Shown here in pieces: positions 35,132-44,584 of a stretch of DNA of 64,000 nucleotides. The position numbers and the translations under genes were made by a program. Source of the stretch: Candidatus Poribacteria bacterium (GTDB lineage Bacteria; Poribacteria; WGA-4E; WGA-3G); NCBI GenBank assembly GCA_028818995.1, contig JAPPMR010000105.1, positions 1 to 64,000 on the forward strand, given 5' to 3'. The notes beneath the pieces are model-generated. The model searched no databases, had not been told where the DNA came from, and saw only the letters and a list, made by a program, of their open reading frames with translations. Numbering within the stretch: position 1 is the stretch's first letter; every line of letters starts with the position of its first letter.

Positions 35132-36925
35132 ATGAATAAACGGCTACTGAAGCGTGCTTTCCAACAACAATATCGTAAACGCGCCTTGATTATTTCTGTT
35201 ATTGTGCATGTCATCCTTGCCCTCACCTGCGCGTTCTTTTTCGTCACAGCCGTTGTGCAAGAGACGGAAGATGAGATACAAGTAGAACTCATTTCTGAAT
35301 TACCGCGACAACAAGTCGTGAAAAAGAAAACAGTGCCGATACCAAAGAAAGAGGAACCACCTCCTAAACTGAAAGAGGAAATGCCGATACCGAAAGAGGT
35401 ACCGATAGAAAAGAAAAAGATAACGCTCGAAAAGAAGGTCGATGTCATACAACCTGAACATAAAGTTGCGGTTGCGAAAATGCCAGCGAAAACTCCCGTG
35501 AAGGTAGAACTCCAAAGTGCTGCCGTAAAAAAGATGGATGTAGATATACCGGCGGGAGTAGAAGCACCCGATTTATCAACGGACGCAGATTTGACACCCG
35601 ATCCTGAATCGATAGTAGCACCGATTGGTGACACGGATATAGGCGACACCGCTCAAAACTATGCAAGACGCAGAGAAACAGGTGTCAGAACACCTGGTAA
35701 AGGTGTGGGGAAAGGCATCGGCGACCGCATCAAATCCACTGGGACAAGTAAAGGGAAAAGCATAGGTGAACAAACGACTGGAAACGGGGAAGGGAACGAC
35801 ACATTTAGCAGTATCATACAGCAACTCGCTGATGATATTATCGGACGGAGTGGCGGCGCGCCTATTGATGTCGTCTTTGTCGTGGACGCTTCTGGCAGTA
35901 TGGGTGATAATATCAACGCTGTCGCAGAACATCTGGGGCTGATGATTGATGCATACAAAGCGTCTGAGATTGATTATCAGCTCGGTCTTACACATTTCTC
36001 GGCGGATCAGAAGACGCAGAACAACAAAATTAGTGTGTCACAACTGACGACAAGCTTACAAACATACAAACAGATGCTCTACGCAATTATACCCACTGGC
36101 GATGAAAACGCACTGGATGCAATCCATCAAACCGTGACGGAAATGCAATTCAGAGCAAATACTGTCAAGCATTTTATCCTCGTCACAGATGAACCTTTCA
36201 CCAGCTGGTTAGGGTTTACAGTTGATAACACTATCAATCTCTGTCAACAAAATGAAATCTATGTGAATGTGCTCGGTTTGAATATGCCAGAACACAAACG
36301 GATGGCAAAAGAAACGGACGGGACATGGCACGCTGTGCCACAAGACCCGATCCCGCAGCACATCGCACAACAACCGAAAACAGTTCAGGACATCGGTAAA
36401 AAAATACTGCGAGAGGCGGTGAATCTCCCGACCGATATTGTCTTATTTGTTGACACAAGTAAAAGTATGGAAAACAGAATGCAGTATATCACCGAACAGA
36501 TTGATTTGTGGATACGCGACTGGGATAACGCAATGATTGACTATCGTATTGGGGTCGTCCGGTTCCGAGCAAGCGGCACCGTCAATATGGTGAACGTTTA
36601 CAACCCACCACAAACCACAAAACAGATACACAAGATTTTAGCACTCCCACTCAAAGATGATGAGAACTTGTTTCACGCAATTGTTGAGGGTATAAAACGC
36701 ACCAAAACACGAGCCAACGCAAAAACGCATTTTATACTCATTACAGATGAACCGGGAAATCCGAAACAACCTATCGCCGGTACCATATCGCTTCTCAAGG
36801 AAAAACCTGTTGTCGTGAGTGTGATTGGAACGATTGACACCTTCCAACAACAAGTAGCACAGCAAACAGGTGGAATCTGGGTGGCAATGCCAAACGCACA
36901 CAAAGTGAACAAAACATACCACTGA
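35132..36925 (+). CDS. TonB-like membrane protein with two von Willebrand A domains
   Basis: A 597-residue protein. A short cytoplasmic tail and one membrane helix (IISVIVHVILALTCAFFFVT) are followed by a Lys/Pro/Glu-rich segment (IPKKEEPPPKL) like that of TonB. Two VWA domains come next, with MIDAS motifs DASGSMG (first) and DTSKSME (second), each with a TDEP loop. Paired VWA domains bind metal-dependent protein ligands. The ATG at 35132 has GAGGTGA 6 bases upstream, overlapping the stop of the TPR gene. Function unknown; adhesion, envelope sensing or secretion support are possibilities. Confidence 0.75.
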   Translation: MNKRLLKRAFQQQYRKRALIISVIVHVILALTCAFFFVTAVVQETEDEIQVELISELPRQQVVKKKTVPIPKKEEPPPKLKEEMPIPKEVPIEKKKITLEKKVDVIQPEHKVAVAKMPAKTPVKVELQSAAVKKMDVDIPAGVEAPDLSTDADLTPDPESIVAPIGDTDIGDTAQNYARRRETGVRTPGKGVGKGIGDRIKSTGTSKGKSIGEQTTGNGEGNDTFSSIIQQLADDIIGRSGGAPIDVVFVVDASGSMGDNINAVAEHLGLMIDAYKASEIDYQLGLTHFSADQKTQNNKISVSQLTTSLQTYKQMLYAIIPTGDENALDAIHQTVTEMQFRANTVKHFILVTDEPFTSWLGFTVDNTINLCQQNEIYVNVLGLNMPEHKRMAKETDGTWHAVPQDPIPQHIAQQPKTVQDIGKKILREAVNLPTDIVLFVDTSKSMENRMQYITEQIDLWIRDWDNAMIDYRIGVVRFRASGTVNMVNVYNPPQTTKQIHKILALPLKDDENLFHAIVEGIKRTKTRANAKTHFILITDEPGNPKQPIAGTISLLKEKPVVVSVIGTIDTFQQQVAQQTGGIWVAMPNAHKVNKTYH

Positions 36926-37202
36926 AACTTTTGTATCCGCCAGCACAATAACATGTAGATTTACATACAAAGTCTATCTCCTTAGAACCCAACCGCACCT
37001 TGACTTTGAGACTTTTCAGATTTCTCTAACCTTGATAGAATTCCTCACAGACTGAGATACACACCCGCCAAAAACAACAAGCACAACATTCTTGTACCGG
37101 CAGTGTCAAATCCACCGATTATCAAGAATAAAGTGACAATTAAAGCAAGGAAATGCTCATTCCACTTGGAAACCATGAAAATATTCTCATCTTTGGTGGA
37201 CA

Positions 37203-37550
37203 ATTAAACGGTCACCTTTGAGCATCGCAATGTGTTCGCCTTGTGCAAACGCTTGCCAACGTTCGTTTTGTAATACTGAGGAATCCAGCAATACTACATT
37301 ATCCTTTATCTGCACTCCGACATCAAGTGCCATCTTTTTATCCATTTTGGCACGCACCGCTGGGTATCCATTGTGGGTTATCGGTAGCAGAAAAACTCTT
37401 TTTGTTGTAGGGACGCGTCACAGGAAATTGTTTTATCAACTGTTCTCAGAGCGAATCTAAAGCGATGTCCTCTCCGTGTACTAACGCAACGGCTTTCGGG
37501 TTCACCTGTTTTATAACCGAGAACAGTTGCCCTTGATCGCTGTGAAAGGT
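37203..37550 (-). pseudogene. Decayed copy of the C-terminus of the beta-CASP MBL nuclease
   Basis: The minus strand encodes WQAFAQGEHIAMLKGDRLI, which matches the C-terminus WQEFAQGEHTATLKGDRLI of the intact gene at 44585-46123, and further nucleotide similarity extends about 340 bases upstream in that gene's coding direction. The frame is interrupted and both the N-terminal metal-binding domain and the start are missing. It is a relic of a duplication or of recombination with the intact copy. The bases 36926-37202 to its left hold no recognisable gene. Confidence 0.8.
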
Positions 37551-37728
37551 TGTGCAGCAGCTGACAGGTAAAGACAAGACGCAACAGGTAATCTTTGGTG
37601 GCTTTGTCTCGCGCGATTTAGGGAATTATGTGTCCCTTGAGTTCGGTGCTGAAGCGGGTTATCAGCGTTATAAACGCAATTGGGAATCGGAATATGCGCT
37701 GTTGAGTGCGTTGGCTGTGAACTTTTAG
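37546..37728 (+). pseudogene. C-terminal fragment of an outer-membrane-type protein
   Basis: An open frame of 60 codons without a start signal reads GFVSRDLGNYVSLEFGAEAGYQRYKRNW and ends ALAVNF before the TAG at 37726. The alternating strand pattern and terminal Phe resemble the last strands of an outer-membrane beta barrel. It abuts the decayed nuclease copy, so both are debris at a recombination point. Confidence 0.5.
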
Positions 37729-37867
37729 ATAATTTGAAAGAGCAGTTTTATTGCTGATTTGTTCTGCTGCAATAAACAAAAAGTAAATAAGTGAGAACAG
37801 GTGGTGGGTTTCCTGCTACCTGTTTTTTGTTGTCGTTGAGTAGTTACAGACATAAAAATATTTTTGT

Positions 37868-37898
37868 TTGACAATACAAAAAATTTATTTAATATGTT
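37868..37898 (+). promoter_or_regulatory. Promoter of the Kiwa-like pair
   Basis: TTGACA at 37868-37873 is followed by very AT-rich DNA with TATGTT at 37893-37898, 19 bases away, as the best -10. A GGAGG ribosome binding site follows at 37913-37917. Confidence 0.45.
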
Positions 37899-37923
37899 AT
37901 TATTAATTAATTGGAGGTTGAAT

Positions 37924-38475
37924 ATGTTAAGTCGGTATGGTAAATTCTTACTTACAATTTCAGCGTTTCTTCCAGTATTTGCAACCATCGCAATTCAGTA
38001 TATTTCAAAAATAGAATGTATTAAACAGTTAAATTATGGATTAGACATCGTTTTATCAGTGACTATATTTGGTTTGACTTGTCTAATATCTTATGGTATT
38101 TGTTACCGTAGGATACAAAATTCACTCGAAATTGAAGCCGTAATGGAATTACCTTATGTAGAATTTGAGAGAAGTGATCAAGGTATAATCACTTTTATAA
38201 TCCTATATCTTTTTCCTTTCTTAAGGGCATTTACTCTTGTGTCTGTCATACAGTGTATATTACTTGTGTTTGCTTTCTTTTTCATTATTTATATGATTAT
38301 AGATACAAATTCTTATCAATGTAACCCTTTTATTAGATTTTGTGGTTACAGAATGTATATTGTAAAAAATGATGAAAACAAAAAATTTCTATTATTAGTT
38401 TCCACACCTTTAGTAAAAGCTACTGATGTAAAAGACGTTAAGCCTATAGCTGAAGATGTCTATATTGTTCCTTAA
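37924..38475 (+). CDS. kwaA: KwaA-like four-helix membrane protein
   Basis: A 183-residue protein starting at the ATG at 37924, which has GGAGG 6 bases upstream. Hydrophobic helices lie near residues 8-27 (FLLTISAFLPVFATIAIQYI), 42-62, 80-105 and 105-128. The C-terminal 55 residues are soluble. Size and topology match KwaA of the Kiwa anti-phage system, and the next gene resembles KwaB. KwaA is the membrane sensor in Kiwa. Base composition is far more AT-rich than the neighbours, a sign of recent transfer. The assignment depends on the pair, since membrane topology alone is weak evidence. Confidence 0.55.
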   Translation: MLSRYGKFLLTISAFLPVFATIAIQYISKIECIKQLNYGLDIVLSVTIFGLTCLISYGICYRRIQNSLEIEAVMELPYVEFERSDQGIITFIILYLFPFLRAFTLVSVIQCILLVFAFFFIIYMIIDTNSYQCNPFIRFCGYRMYIVKNDENKKFLLLVSTPLVKATDVKDVKPIAEDVYIVP

Positions 38476-38514
38476 CGAAAATCAGTTGTTTAGTAACAAC
38501 AGGAGAAGGTATTT

Positions 38515-39411
38515 ATGATAAATAAGTTTAACATTGTATCGATTATATCAGATAAAGATTCAATTTACTCGGAAAAAAAGTCTATAAAGCGTATTCCAAT
38601 AGACAATATAAACAACATTACTTCGGTATGGAATTTGCAATATGACAATTTTCTGCAAAGAAAAGAAATAAAATTTGATGCCGGATATAATCCCAATTCC
38701 GATGAATGTTTTTACATAAAACAGTTTACACTCCCTGATTGGTTGGAAAATGTTCAAGTTTCAAATTATTTGAATGTTGAAGCGACATTTGATATTGAAT
38801 CGTGTAAAATTAGAAGCATGGTAGGCGTTTGCAGAAACAAATCTAACGACAATGTATTATTGTTTCAAAACTTTTTTCCTTCCAACATTATATATCCAAA
38901 TAGTATAATTGAAAAAAGACAGGATAGAGACACTTACGAACAATTAGAAGGTGAATACTATTTGCAATTTGCAAACAAATTAACTGCTATATACAATTAC
39001 AGTGACGAGAAACTACTATTTTATAGTTTACACAATGTAAGTATGTTTCTTTCTTTAGATGAATATTACAAGGAGGCAACGAATAAAGATATAAAAGAGT
39101 TATTAAAAGACCCTATGTTTAAATGTGATAATCCGAATATAGTTTTATCAAAGTGCAACAAGAGTATTAGAAAAATGTTTTCTTTGTTAAAATATTCCGA
39201 TGTATTATCTAAAACAAGTGCCAAGCGAATTCAAGAAGCTTGTTTAGAAATTAATATACATATAAATATAGTTGATGGCAAAGTGTTATTTCCAACAAAC
39301 CAAGATGAAATAACTGGTATATTAAAAGTAATAACAAAGCGTATACTCAGATCCCTTATTACAGACGAATTACAAGAAAGTAATTCAAACAGAAATTATG
39401 AAGATAGTTAA
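38515..39411 (+). CDS. kwaB: KwaB-like protein (DUF4868 pattern)
   Basis: A 298-residue protein. The second half carries the pattern I associate with KwaB/DUF4868: a FANKLTAIYNY segment, a middle helix pair, KMFSLLKYSDVL with a following long helix, a strand VDGKVLFPTNQDEI and the end ILKVITKRILRSLITDELQESNS. KwaB is the soluble, DNA-binding effector partner of KwaA. GGAG lies 9 bases upstream and the gene starts 39 bases after KwaA. Very AT-rich codon use. The match is by pattern memory and could be checked with one profile search. Confidence 0.6.
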   Translation: MINKFNIVSIISDKDSIYSEKKSIKRIPIDNINNITSVWNLQYDNFLQRKEIKFDAGYNPNSDECFYIKQFTLPDWLENVQVSNYLNVEATFDIESCKIRSMVGVCRNKSNDNVLLFQNFFPSNIIYPNSIIEKRQDRDTYEQLEGEYYLQFANKLTAIYNYSDEKLLFYSLHNVSMFLSLDEYYKEATNKDIKELLKDPMFKCDNPNIVLSKCNKSIRKMFSLLKYSDVLSKTSAKRIQEACLEINIHINIVDGKVLFPTNQDEITGILKVITKRILRSLITDELQESNSNRNYEDS

Positions 39412-39453
39412 ATACAATTATTTACATCCTTTATTATGGGAACTATTTTCTCA

Positions 39454-39921
39454 TTATCTTTTCAGACGGAAGTAATTGAGAAAGCTGCCTTTTTTTTGTG
39501 GGGGTGGGGGTAGCATGAGCATTCTGGTTTTTTCTTGCTCTATTTTGAGCATCTCACGTAAATCTTTCTCGCGTTCGTTGGCGTTTCCCAGTTCCTCTTT
39601 GAGCAATGCAACCTGTTCCTCTAAGACAGCGATAACTGCGCCGTTTTCTGCATTCCCATTCTCTCCCAGTTCGTGAGGCGGAGCGTTCCCATTTGTTCCC
39701 ACTTCGTGGTGAGGTGCATTCCCGTTTTCTCCCATTTCTTCTTTTTGGGAATTCCCGTTTTCTCTCAACTTGTAGACGCGCTGGAGTTCCACCACATCAA
39801 TGACTTTTTTGCCGCGCTCGTCTTTTTCAAAGGATATTATGCCTTTGTCCATGTCGCGATAGATTCCAGATTGAGAGACTTCGAACATTTCCAACGCTTC
39901 GGATACACGTAATTTTGACAT
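39454..39921 (-). CDS. HTH protein with NGN repeats and coiled coil
   Basis: The start at 39921 has GGGAGAAAGTGAG directly upstream. The 155-residue protein begins with a MerR-like helix-turn-helix (RVSEALEMFEVSQSGIYRDMDKG). Then come four imperfect repeats around ENGNA/TNGNA with EMGE, HEVG and HELG, a coiled coil (VLEEQVALLKEELGNANEREKDLREML) and a basic tail. This HTH plus coiled-coil design resembles plasmid accessory regulators such as KfrA. It probably binds DNA as a dimer and may organise or repress plasmid genes. Confidence 0.6.
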   Translation of the reverse strand: MSKLRVSEALEMFEVSQSGIYRDMDKGIISFEKDERGKKVIDVVELQRVYKLRENGNSQKEEMGENGNAPHHEVGTNGNAPPHELGENGNAENGAVIAVLEEQVALLKEELGNANEREKDLREMLKIEQEKTRMLMLPPPPQKKGSFLNYFRLKR

Positions 39922-39990
39922 TCTCACTTTCTCCCAAAATTTCCAATTGGTAATTGTCATGGGTAACGATGGGAATTTGGAAGTGGTGAC

Positions 39991-40023
39991 AAAAAAAGAC
40001 CCTCGGCAAACCAACCGAGGGTC
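39991..40023 (-). terminator. Rho-independent terminator
   Basis: On the minus strand a perfect 9-bp stem (GACCCTCGG/CCGAGGGTC, 8-base loop) is followed by seven T. It ends transcription of the gene at 40073-40804 and isolates the HTH gene downstream. Confidence 0.9.
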
Positions 40024-40072
40024 TGTGTAATGGGTCCTTTCTGTTGTTTAAACAGCAGAACAATTATTACTT

Positions 40073-40804
40073 CTAATGTCTGTTTTGTCGACTGCTTCCC
40101 TGATACCAATCAACACCAATACCTATAGGTAAGTGAACACTCTTCTTATGTTTGCGTTTATATGGGAACGCCCCTTTGTTCTCTAAAACCTCTATCCTTT
40201 GGGGTAAATGACCTAATTCCCCTGAAGCAAGAGCCCATGAGTTAGCATGTATTGCAGGAAAAGGTTTTACATTTTGTATAGGTTTGCCCGACACTGTTAA
40301 AGCGTAGACAAGTGCACGGGTATTGCCATCCTCCATATAGTAACTACCTTTTGGACACTTTTTACGTTCACAACCGTGGAAACCTTCACTTAAATTGCGA
40401 ATCCAAATAGGTGGCATAATATCCAAATCAAAGGTTTCACACATATCCAAATGAGGTTTAAACCACGGGTCTTTTTCTTCATTTCCATTTTTGTCAAAGG
40501 CTCTTATATCTTGAAGATTTTCAAAAACATCGTATGGGTTAACAACATCCTCTTTTATTCCAGCCCTTTGTTTCACGCTTTTTACTACTTCATTGAGTGG
40601 TTGACAGCAAATACTAAGAAGAAATTCATGATCTTGTGCCTGTTCACGCCACCACTGTGGTGGGTTCATGAAAACAAGACTATGAAACTCAAACACATCT
40701 AATTCAAACTTTGTAAATTCGTAAAGCATTGTGGTTTTCCAGTCTCCAATCCGTTTATCCGCTGTGATAGTCGGAGGGTGGTGAGAAAGGTTAGCACCAA
40801 TCAC
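40073..40804 (-). CDS. ParB-nuclease-like domain protein (tentative)
   Basis: A protein of up to 243 residues. The segment YYMEDGNTRALVYALTVSG resembles the D-G-N/x-R-A-A core of ParB/Srx-fold proteins, and HANSW follows. A CERKKCPKG segment adds two Cys. The GTG at 40804 and the ATG at 40729 (MLYEFTKFELDVFEF) are both possible starts; neither has a strong ribosome binding site. A terminator lies directly downstream, so this is a single-gene unit. Function unknown; a DNA- or nucleotide-binding role is only a suggestion. Confidence 0.5.
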   Translation of the reverse strand: MIGANLSHHPPTITADKRIGDWKTTMLYEFTKFELDVFEFHSLVFMNPPQWWREQAQDHEFLLSICCQPLNEVVKSVKQRAGIKEDVVNPYDVFENLQDIRAFDKNGNEEKDPWFKPHLDMCETFDLDIMPPIWIRNLSEGFHGCERKKCPKGSYYMEDGNTRALVYALTVSGKPIQNVKPFPAIHANSWALASGELGHLPQRIEVLENKGAFPYKRKHKKSVHLPIGIGVDWYQGSSRQNRH

Positions 40805-40890
40805 ATCAATCCACCCGAAATTAGATAATTATAGGATACTACATTTACAACGAAATTGCAAATTTATTTTTACATAAAGAGATGTTAGTC

Positions 40891-40933
40891 GGGGGGCAGA
40901 CATGTCAAGGAGACATGCATCACAGTGCCCCCC
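40891..40933. repeat. GC-rich hairpin between two minus-strand genes
   Basis: GGGGGGCA at 40891-40898 pairs with TGCCCCCC at 40926-40933, with a 27-base loop holding a GACATGTC palindrome. There is no T-run. It lies downstream of the gene at 41021-41335 and upstream of the ParB-like gene. Confidence 0.5.
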
Positions 40934-41020
40934 AAGACTGGTTTAGAAAGTATAACAAAATTACACAAATAGTGCAACTTTTTACATAAATATGTGGAAA
41001 ATTACGGGAAAAGGTGGGAA

Positions 41021-41335
41021 TTAAGGCATATTTTCTATGAATTCATCTAACTTAGCGAATGCAAGTTTACGGTAGGTATGTCTACGGACTGCCTCTGCCC
41101 GTGCGATAAACCGGATTGCTTCAAGCGTTTCTGGGTTAGGTTCTGATCCGTGCAGTTTGGTGAAGCCATCTAACATTTGTTCGAACAGCTGATCTTCCAT
41201 TTCAGCGACAGAGGGAGGCAGCTGATCTGTTTGCACTCCCCGAATTTCGTCTGTGGTTATTTCTACCGGAGGTTCACCAGATTCTGCGAGTGCGTCATTA
41301 ATTTTGGTTATTACATCATCAATTGACAACTTCAT
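41021..41335 (-). CDS. Small hypothetical protein
   Basis: About 104 residues from MKLSIDDVITKINDALAESG; a longer in-frame reading is possible but lacks a ribosome binding site. An acidic, helical N-terminal half is followed by a helical segment (PETLEAIRFIARAEAVRRHTYRKLAFAKLDEFI). No motif is recognised. Same strand as the HNH gene upstream, 100 bases away. Confidence 0.5.
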   Translation of the reverse strand: MKLSIDDVITKINDALAESGEPPVEITTDEIRGVQTDQLPPSVAEMEDQLFEQMLDGFTKLHGSEPNPETLEAIRFIARAEAVRRHTYRKLAFAKLDEFIENMP

Positions 41336-41431
41336 ATTTATTAACTCTACGTATACAATTAGCTGCACATCTCATGACGCTTTGCATTAGAAAAGCGAAG
41401 GGTTTAACACTACGTTAAGAAATTGAGCATG

Positions 41432-41713
41432 TCACCAGCCACGTTCTTCTTTTCTTCTTTCATGTAAATCGGCATGGCAATATTCGCAGAGGGCAACGAG
41501 ATCGGAGAGCGGTTCGTTGCCGATGTGGTGGTAACGCTTGTGATGCACCATTGTTGCTTTTGAACCGCAAATGCACAAGTAACCATCGCGCTTGAGAACT
41601 TCTTTGCGCTTCTTTTTCCATTCGTCGGACTGGATATAGAGATTGTAGTATTTGTTCCAGTCTTTTGAGATAAGGCGCGCCCAGTCTATTTTACATTTAT
41701 CTGCTTCGTTCAT
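41432..41713 (-). CDS. Small HNH endonuclease
   Basis: A 93-residue protein with the HNH signature: LCICGSKATMVHHKRYHHIG, then LSDLVALCEYCHADLH. The two CxxC-type pairs bind structural zinc, VHH supplies the first His, and the CHADLH helix the last. This compact form nicks or cuts DNA and is frequent in phages and mobile elements. It lies directly beside the decayed insertion sequence. Confidence 0.8.
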   Translation of the reverse strand: MNEADKCKIDWARLISKDWNKYYNLYIQSDEWKKKRKEVLKRDGYLCICGSKATMVHHKRYHHIGNEPLSDLVALCEYCHADLHERRKEERGW

Positions 41714-41803
41714 ACCATGTTATTTCTTTAATCTGATGTTTGGCACTTTAGGTTCGGTAGGATGAATATTAATTACTGTACTGCCATCGGAAATTTGGGC
41801 CAC

Positions 41804-43057
41804 TGTCTAAGATAAGATTGTGATATAATATCATTCTCAACGAAAAGGAGTATCCGATGGCAAAACGAAGAAGATTCACACCCGAATTTAAAGCTGAAGT
41901 TGTGCTTGAGGCACTGAGCGATCAAAGTTCACAAGCGGAGTTGTGTCGGCGACATAACATCAGCGATGTTCAACTTTCAAAGTGGAAACGCCAACTTCTT
42001 GAAATGCGGCGACCCCCTTTGAACCTGCTGATAAGCAGACGAATGCGTCTCAAGAGCGTATTGCTCAACTTGAACAACTTGTTGGCAAATTGACACTGGC
42101 ATTAGACATTCAAAAAAAACCTTGACATTGCTGAGTTGACGCCAACTAAAAAACGCGAGATAGTAGACACGATGCGAACCGATTACTCGGTGCGACAGGT
42201 ATGCGAAACACTCGGTTTTAATCGTAGCAATCCCTACTATCAACCGAAAAAGGATCCTTGTGAAGTATTGCTTCAACAGGAGATAGAAGAGTTATCTGCA
42301 CGCTATCGGTTATAGGCGTATCACAGAAATGCTATTGCGTATGGAATACACCGTTAGATACCGACGCGTCGCACGCTTGATGAAATCAGCTAATCTGTCG
42401 GTTTCTATCAAACACGCCTGTCAGACCACGCAATCCGTTGATTGTCCGTGGCAATGGGGCAATCGCCTTGATCACCTTGACATTTGTCGGCGGAACCAGG
42501 TCTGGGTTGCGGATGTTACTTATGTTCGGCTCAAAGGGCACTTCGTCTATGTTTCCGTTCTCATGGATGTATTTACGCGTATGATAAGTGGGTGGCAACT
42601 AAGCCGACATTTGACACAACCTCTGACATTGAAAATTGAAACCCTTACAGCAGGCACTACAGCAAAGTGCTCCTGAGATCCATCATAGTGATCAGGGCGT
42701 TCAGTATCTTTGTAACGACTATGTTTCTACTCTCACCGACTATGGAGTTGAGATTTCGTTAGCTCATAGAGGGTGTCCTTGGGAGAATGGTTATGCGGAA
42801 CGGAGACCCATCCGAACTCTCAAAGAGAAAGAAGTCCATCTGAATGACTATGAGGATATAGCAGACGCTCATACTCGCATTGGACATTTTATTCAACAAG
42901 TGTCCAACCAAAACGACCTCACTCGGCATTAGGGTATTTAACACCTAATGAATTTGAACGAAAAAAACTTGTCTTCACTTTACGAAATTATGGTCTGAAA
43001 AATCGATGGCACTTCAATAATTTTCTTAATCATAATAACATCCTATCTAAGTTTGCA
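41804..43057 (+). mobile_element. Decayed IS3-family insertion sequence
   Basis: OrfA begins at 41857 (RRRFTPEFKAEVVLEAL, ELCRRHNISDVQLSKWK), a typical IS3 helix-turn-helix. OrfB pieces lie in different frames: about 42110-42315 (VRQVCETLGFNRSNPYY), 42320-42676 (VWVADVTYVRLKGHFVYV, first catalytic Asp) and 42640-42932 (HHSDQGVQY with the second Asp, PWENGYAE with Glu). At least three frameshifts break the transposase. Imperfect terminal inverted repeats begin TGTCTAAGATA at 41804 and, on the other strand, TGCAAACTTAGATA at 43057. No target duplication is visible. It cannot move on its own. Confidence 0.85.
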
Positions 43058-43134
43058 GGTATTATCCCTACACGCTTCTGCTTGGTGAGAAGACGCGTGC
43101 AACACACAGCAGAGGACACCGCGTGCATAATCTA

Positions 43135-43683
43135 TCAGTCTAAGCGTTTGAGCAACTTTGTACCATCTGCTAAAGCGATAGCACTCCAACCGACACAAAC
43201 ATCTCTGTTGCCACATCCGCTTTTCGGATTTTTAACAGGTGCATCCCATTCTATCTCAACCCAATCAAGTATATCGCCATTCAAACTCGGAGCCTTTTTG
43301 ACATTCGAGATGACGATACCTGTTTCGCCATCAAACATTCCGCCTATACGCTTACCGGCATCATCATTAATTCTCAATCCCAAATGAATCGTGTTTATAA
43401 CGATAACCCTGTCACCTCTGCTTATTTCATCTACTGGTGGCGGTGGTGGAGGATCTGGTTCCTGTCGAGGTGGAGACTCTGGTTTCGGTGGCGGATCTTC
43501 TCTTTCTTGTTCATCCATTTCCTCTTGGTTATCATCAAAATCGTGAATAACAGTAGGACTTATAGGTGTGTGCACGCCGGTAATTGGATCAACTAAAGGA
43601 GAAGAAACATGATCACAACTACCCAAATATAATGCACAGATTAGTGGTAAGAAAACAAAGATTAGTATCGACTTATTTCTCAT
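43135..43683 (-). CDS. Predicted lipoprotein with Pro-rich linker and SH3-like domain
   Basis: A 182-residue protein with a signal peptide ending YLGSC, a probable lipobox. It has an acidic then Pro-rich linker (PPPKPESPPRQEPDPPPPPP) and a C-terminal 90 residues (GDRVIVINTIHLGLRINDDAG, TGIVISN, WVEIEWD, GWSAIALADG) resembling bacterial SH3-like domains. AAAGGAG precedes the ATG. It should be membrane-anchored and may touch peptidoglycan. The end lies close to the insertion sequence. Confidence 0.65.
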   Translation of the reverse strand: MRNKSILIFVFLPLICALYLGSCDHVSSPLVDPITGVHTPISPTVIHDFDDNQEEMDEQEREDPPPKPESPPRQEPDPPPPPPVDEISRGDRVIVINTIHLGLRINDDAGKRIGGMFDGETGIVISNVKKAPSLNGDILDWVEIEWDAPVKNPKSGCGNRDVCVGWSAIALADGTKLLKRLD

Positions 43684-43751
43684 TTTTAACTCCTTTCAAT
43701 TTTATCTTAAGCATACCATTAAAACAAAAATTGTCAACTTTAAAAAAATAC

Positions 43752-43975
43752 TTGACATTCTGTTGACAGGATTATCTAATTTTAAGAGTTGTCCGTATTT
43801 GAGGTATATAGCATGTGTTAAAAACTCGTCCGAAAAACCGAAAACTAAACAACCCTGTTCTGTTGACGATGTGGTATCCTATTAACAGCATTGTTGGTAG
43901 AGGTCGTTTTCTGTCTCATTCCTGAGACAGCCTCTACCCGCTATAAAACGTAGGAAAACAATGTTGCTAAATTTG
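43752..43975 (+). ncRNA. Candidate small structured RNA with its own promoter
   Basis: TTGACA (43752-43757), 17 bases, TCTAAT (43775-43780) form a promoter on the plus strand. Downstream, 43896-43938 folds as nested helices: GGTAGAGG/CCTCTACC outside and GTCTCA-TTCC-TGAGAC inside. An outer pairing of GCATTGTT near 43888 with AACAATG near 43970 is also possible. No good coding frame follows. The remaining bases up to 44584 contain no gene I can support. Confidence 0.35.
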
Positions 43976-44584
43976 ATAAGGGATACAATGCAATACACAT
44001 CAGACAATTTAAGCAAACTTACATGTATAGAGTTACCCAATGCGGTACGTTAGGACGCGCTATGTCGGACTGATCGTGCCGATTTTTTTTGAGAAACAGT
44101 TAATGGCATGCCCTTTTGTGTTTAGCGGACTGAAGTTTGGGAATGTGGATCCGAGGTTGTATCCAAAGAAGTTCAATAAACCAGAGAACGCATGGAACTG
44201 GGTAAACGCGAATGTAACGGGGTGGAACGAACAGTGAAAATATACGATATTCAATTTTATCATATTGTGGGTTGCAAAATTATCGTTCTTGTATTATCTT
44301 TTTCGTGAACCGCGCTTGCACATCATCGGACTACAAATACTGCTACCCGTGATCTTTATACTCGTTGATATTTCAGTATATCTGACCGCTCTGTTCATGA
44401 AAAACTGTAGCATTTCCCACGCTATAAGTATATAATACTCACCCTACCAAAACTCAAAAACTTTTAGATATGGACACCCGTTATCTAAAATTCCAAACGA
44501 TTTTATCAATCATCTGTTCATCTTGTTGTGCGTGTGTTGTCCCTCCACCGAGCGATGTGATAACGTAAGCCAAGTTTAATCTAC

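Noticed and set aside
44040..44237. 65-codon plus-strand frame ending NVTGWNEQ
   Set aside because: No ribosome binding site or promoter at the right distance; could be a relic, but the evidence is too thin.
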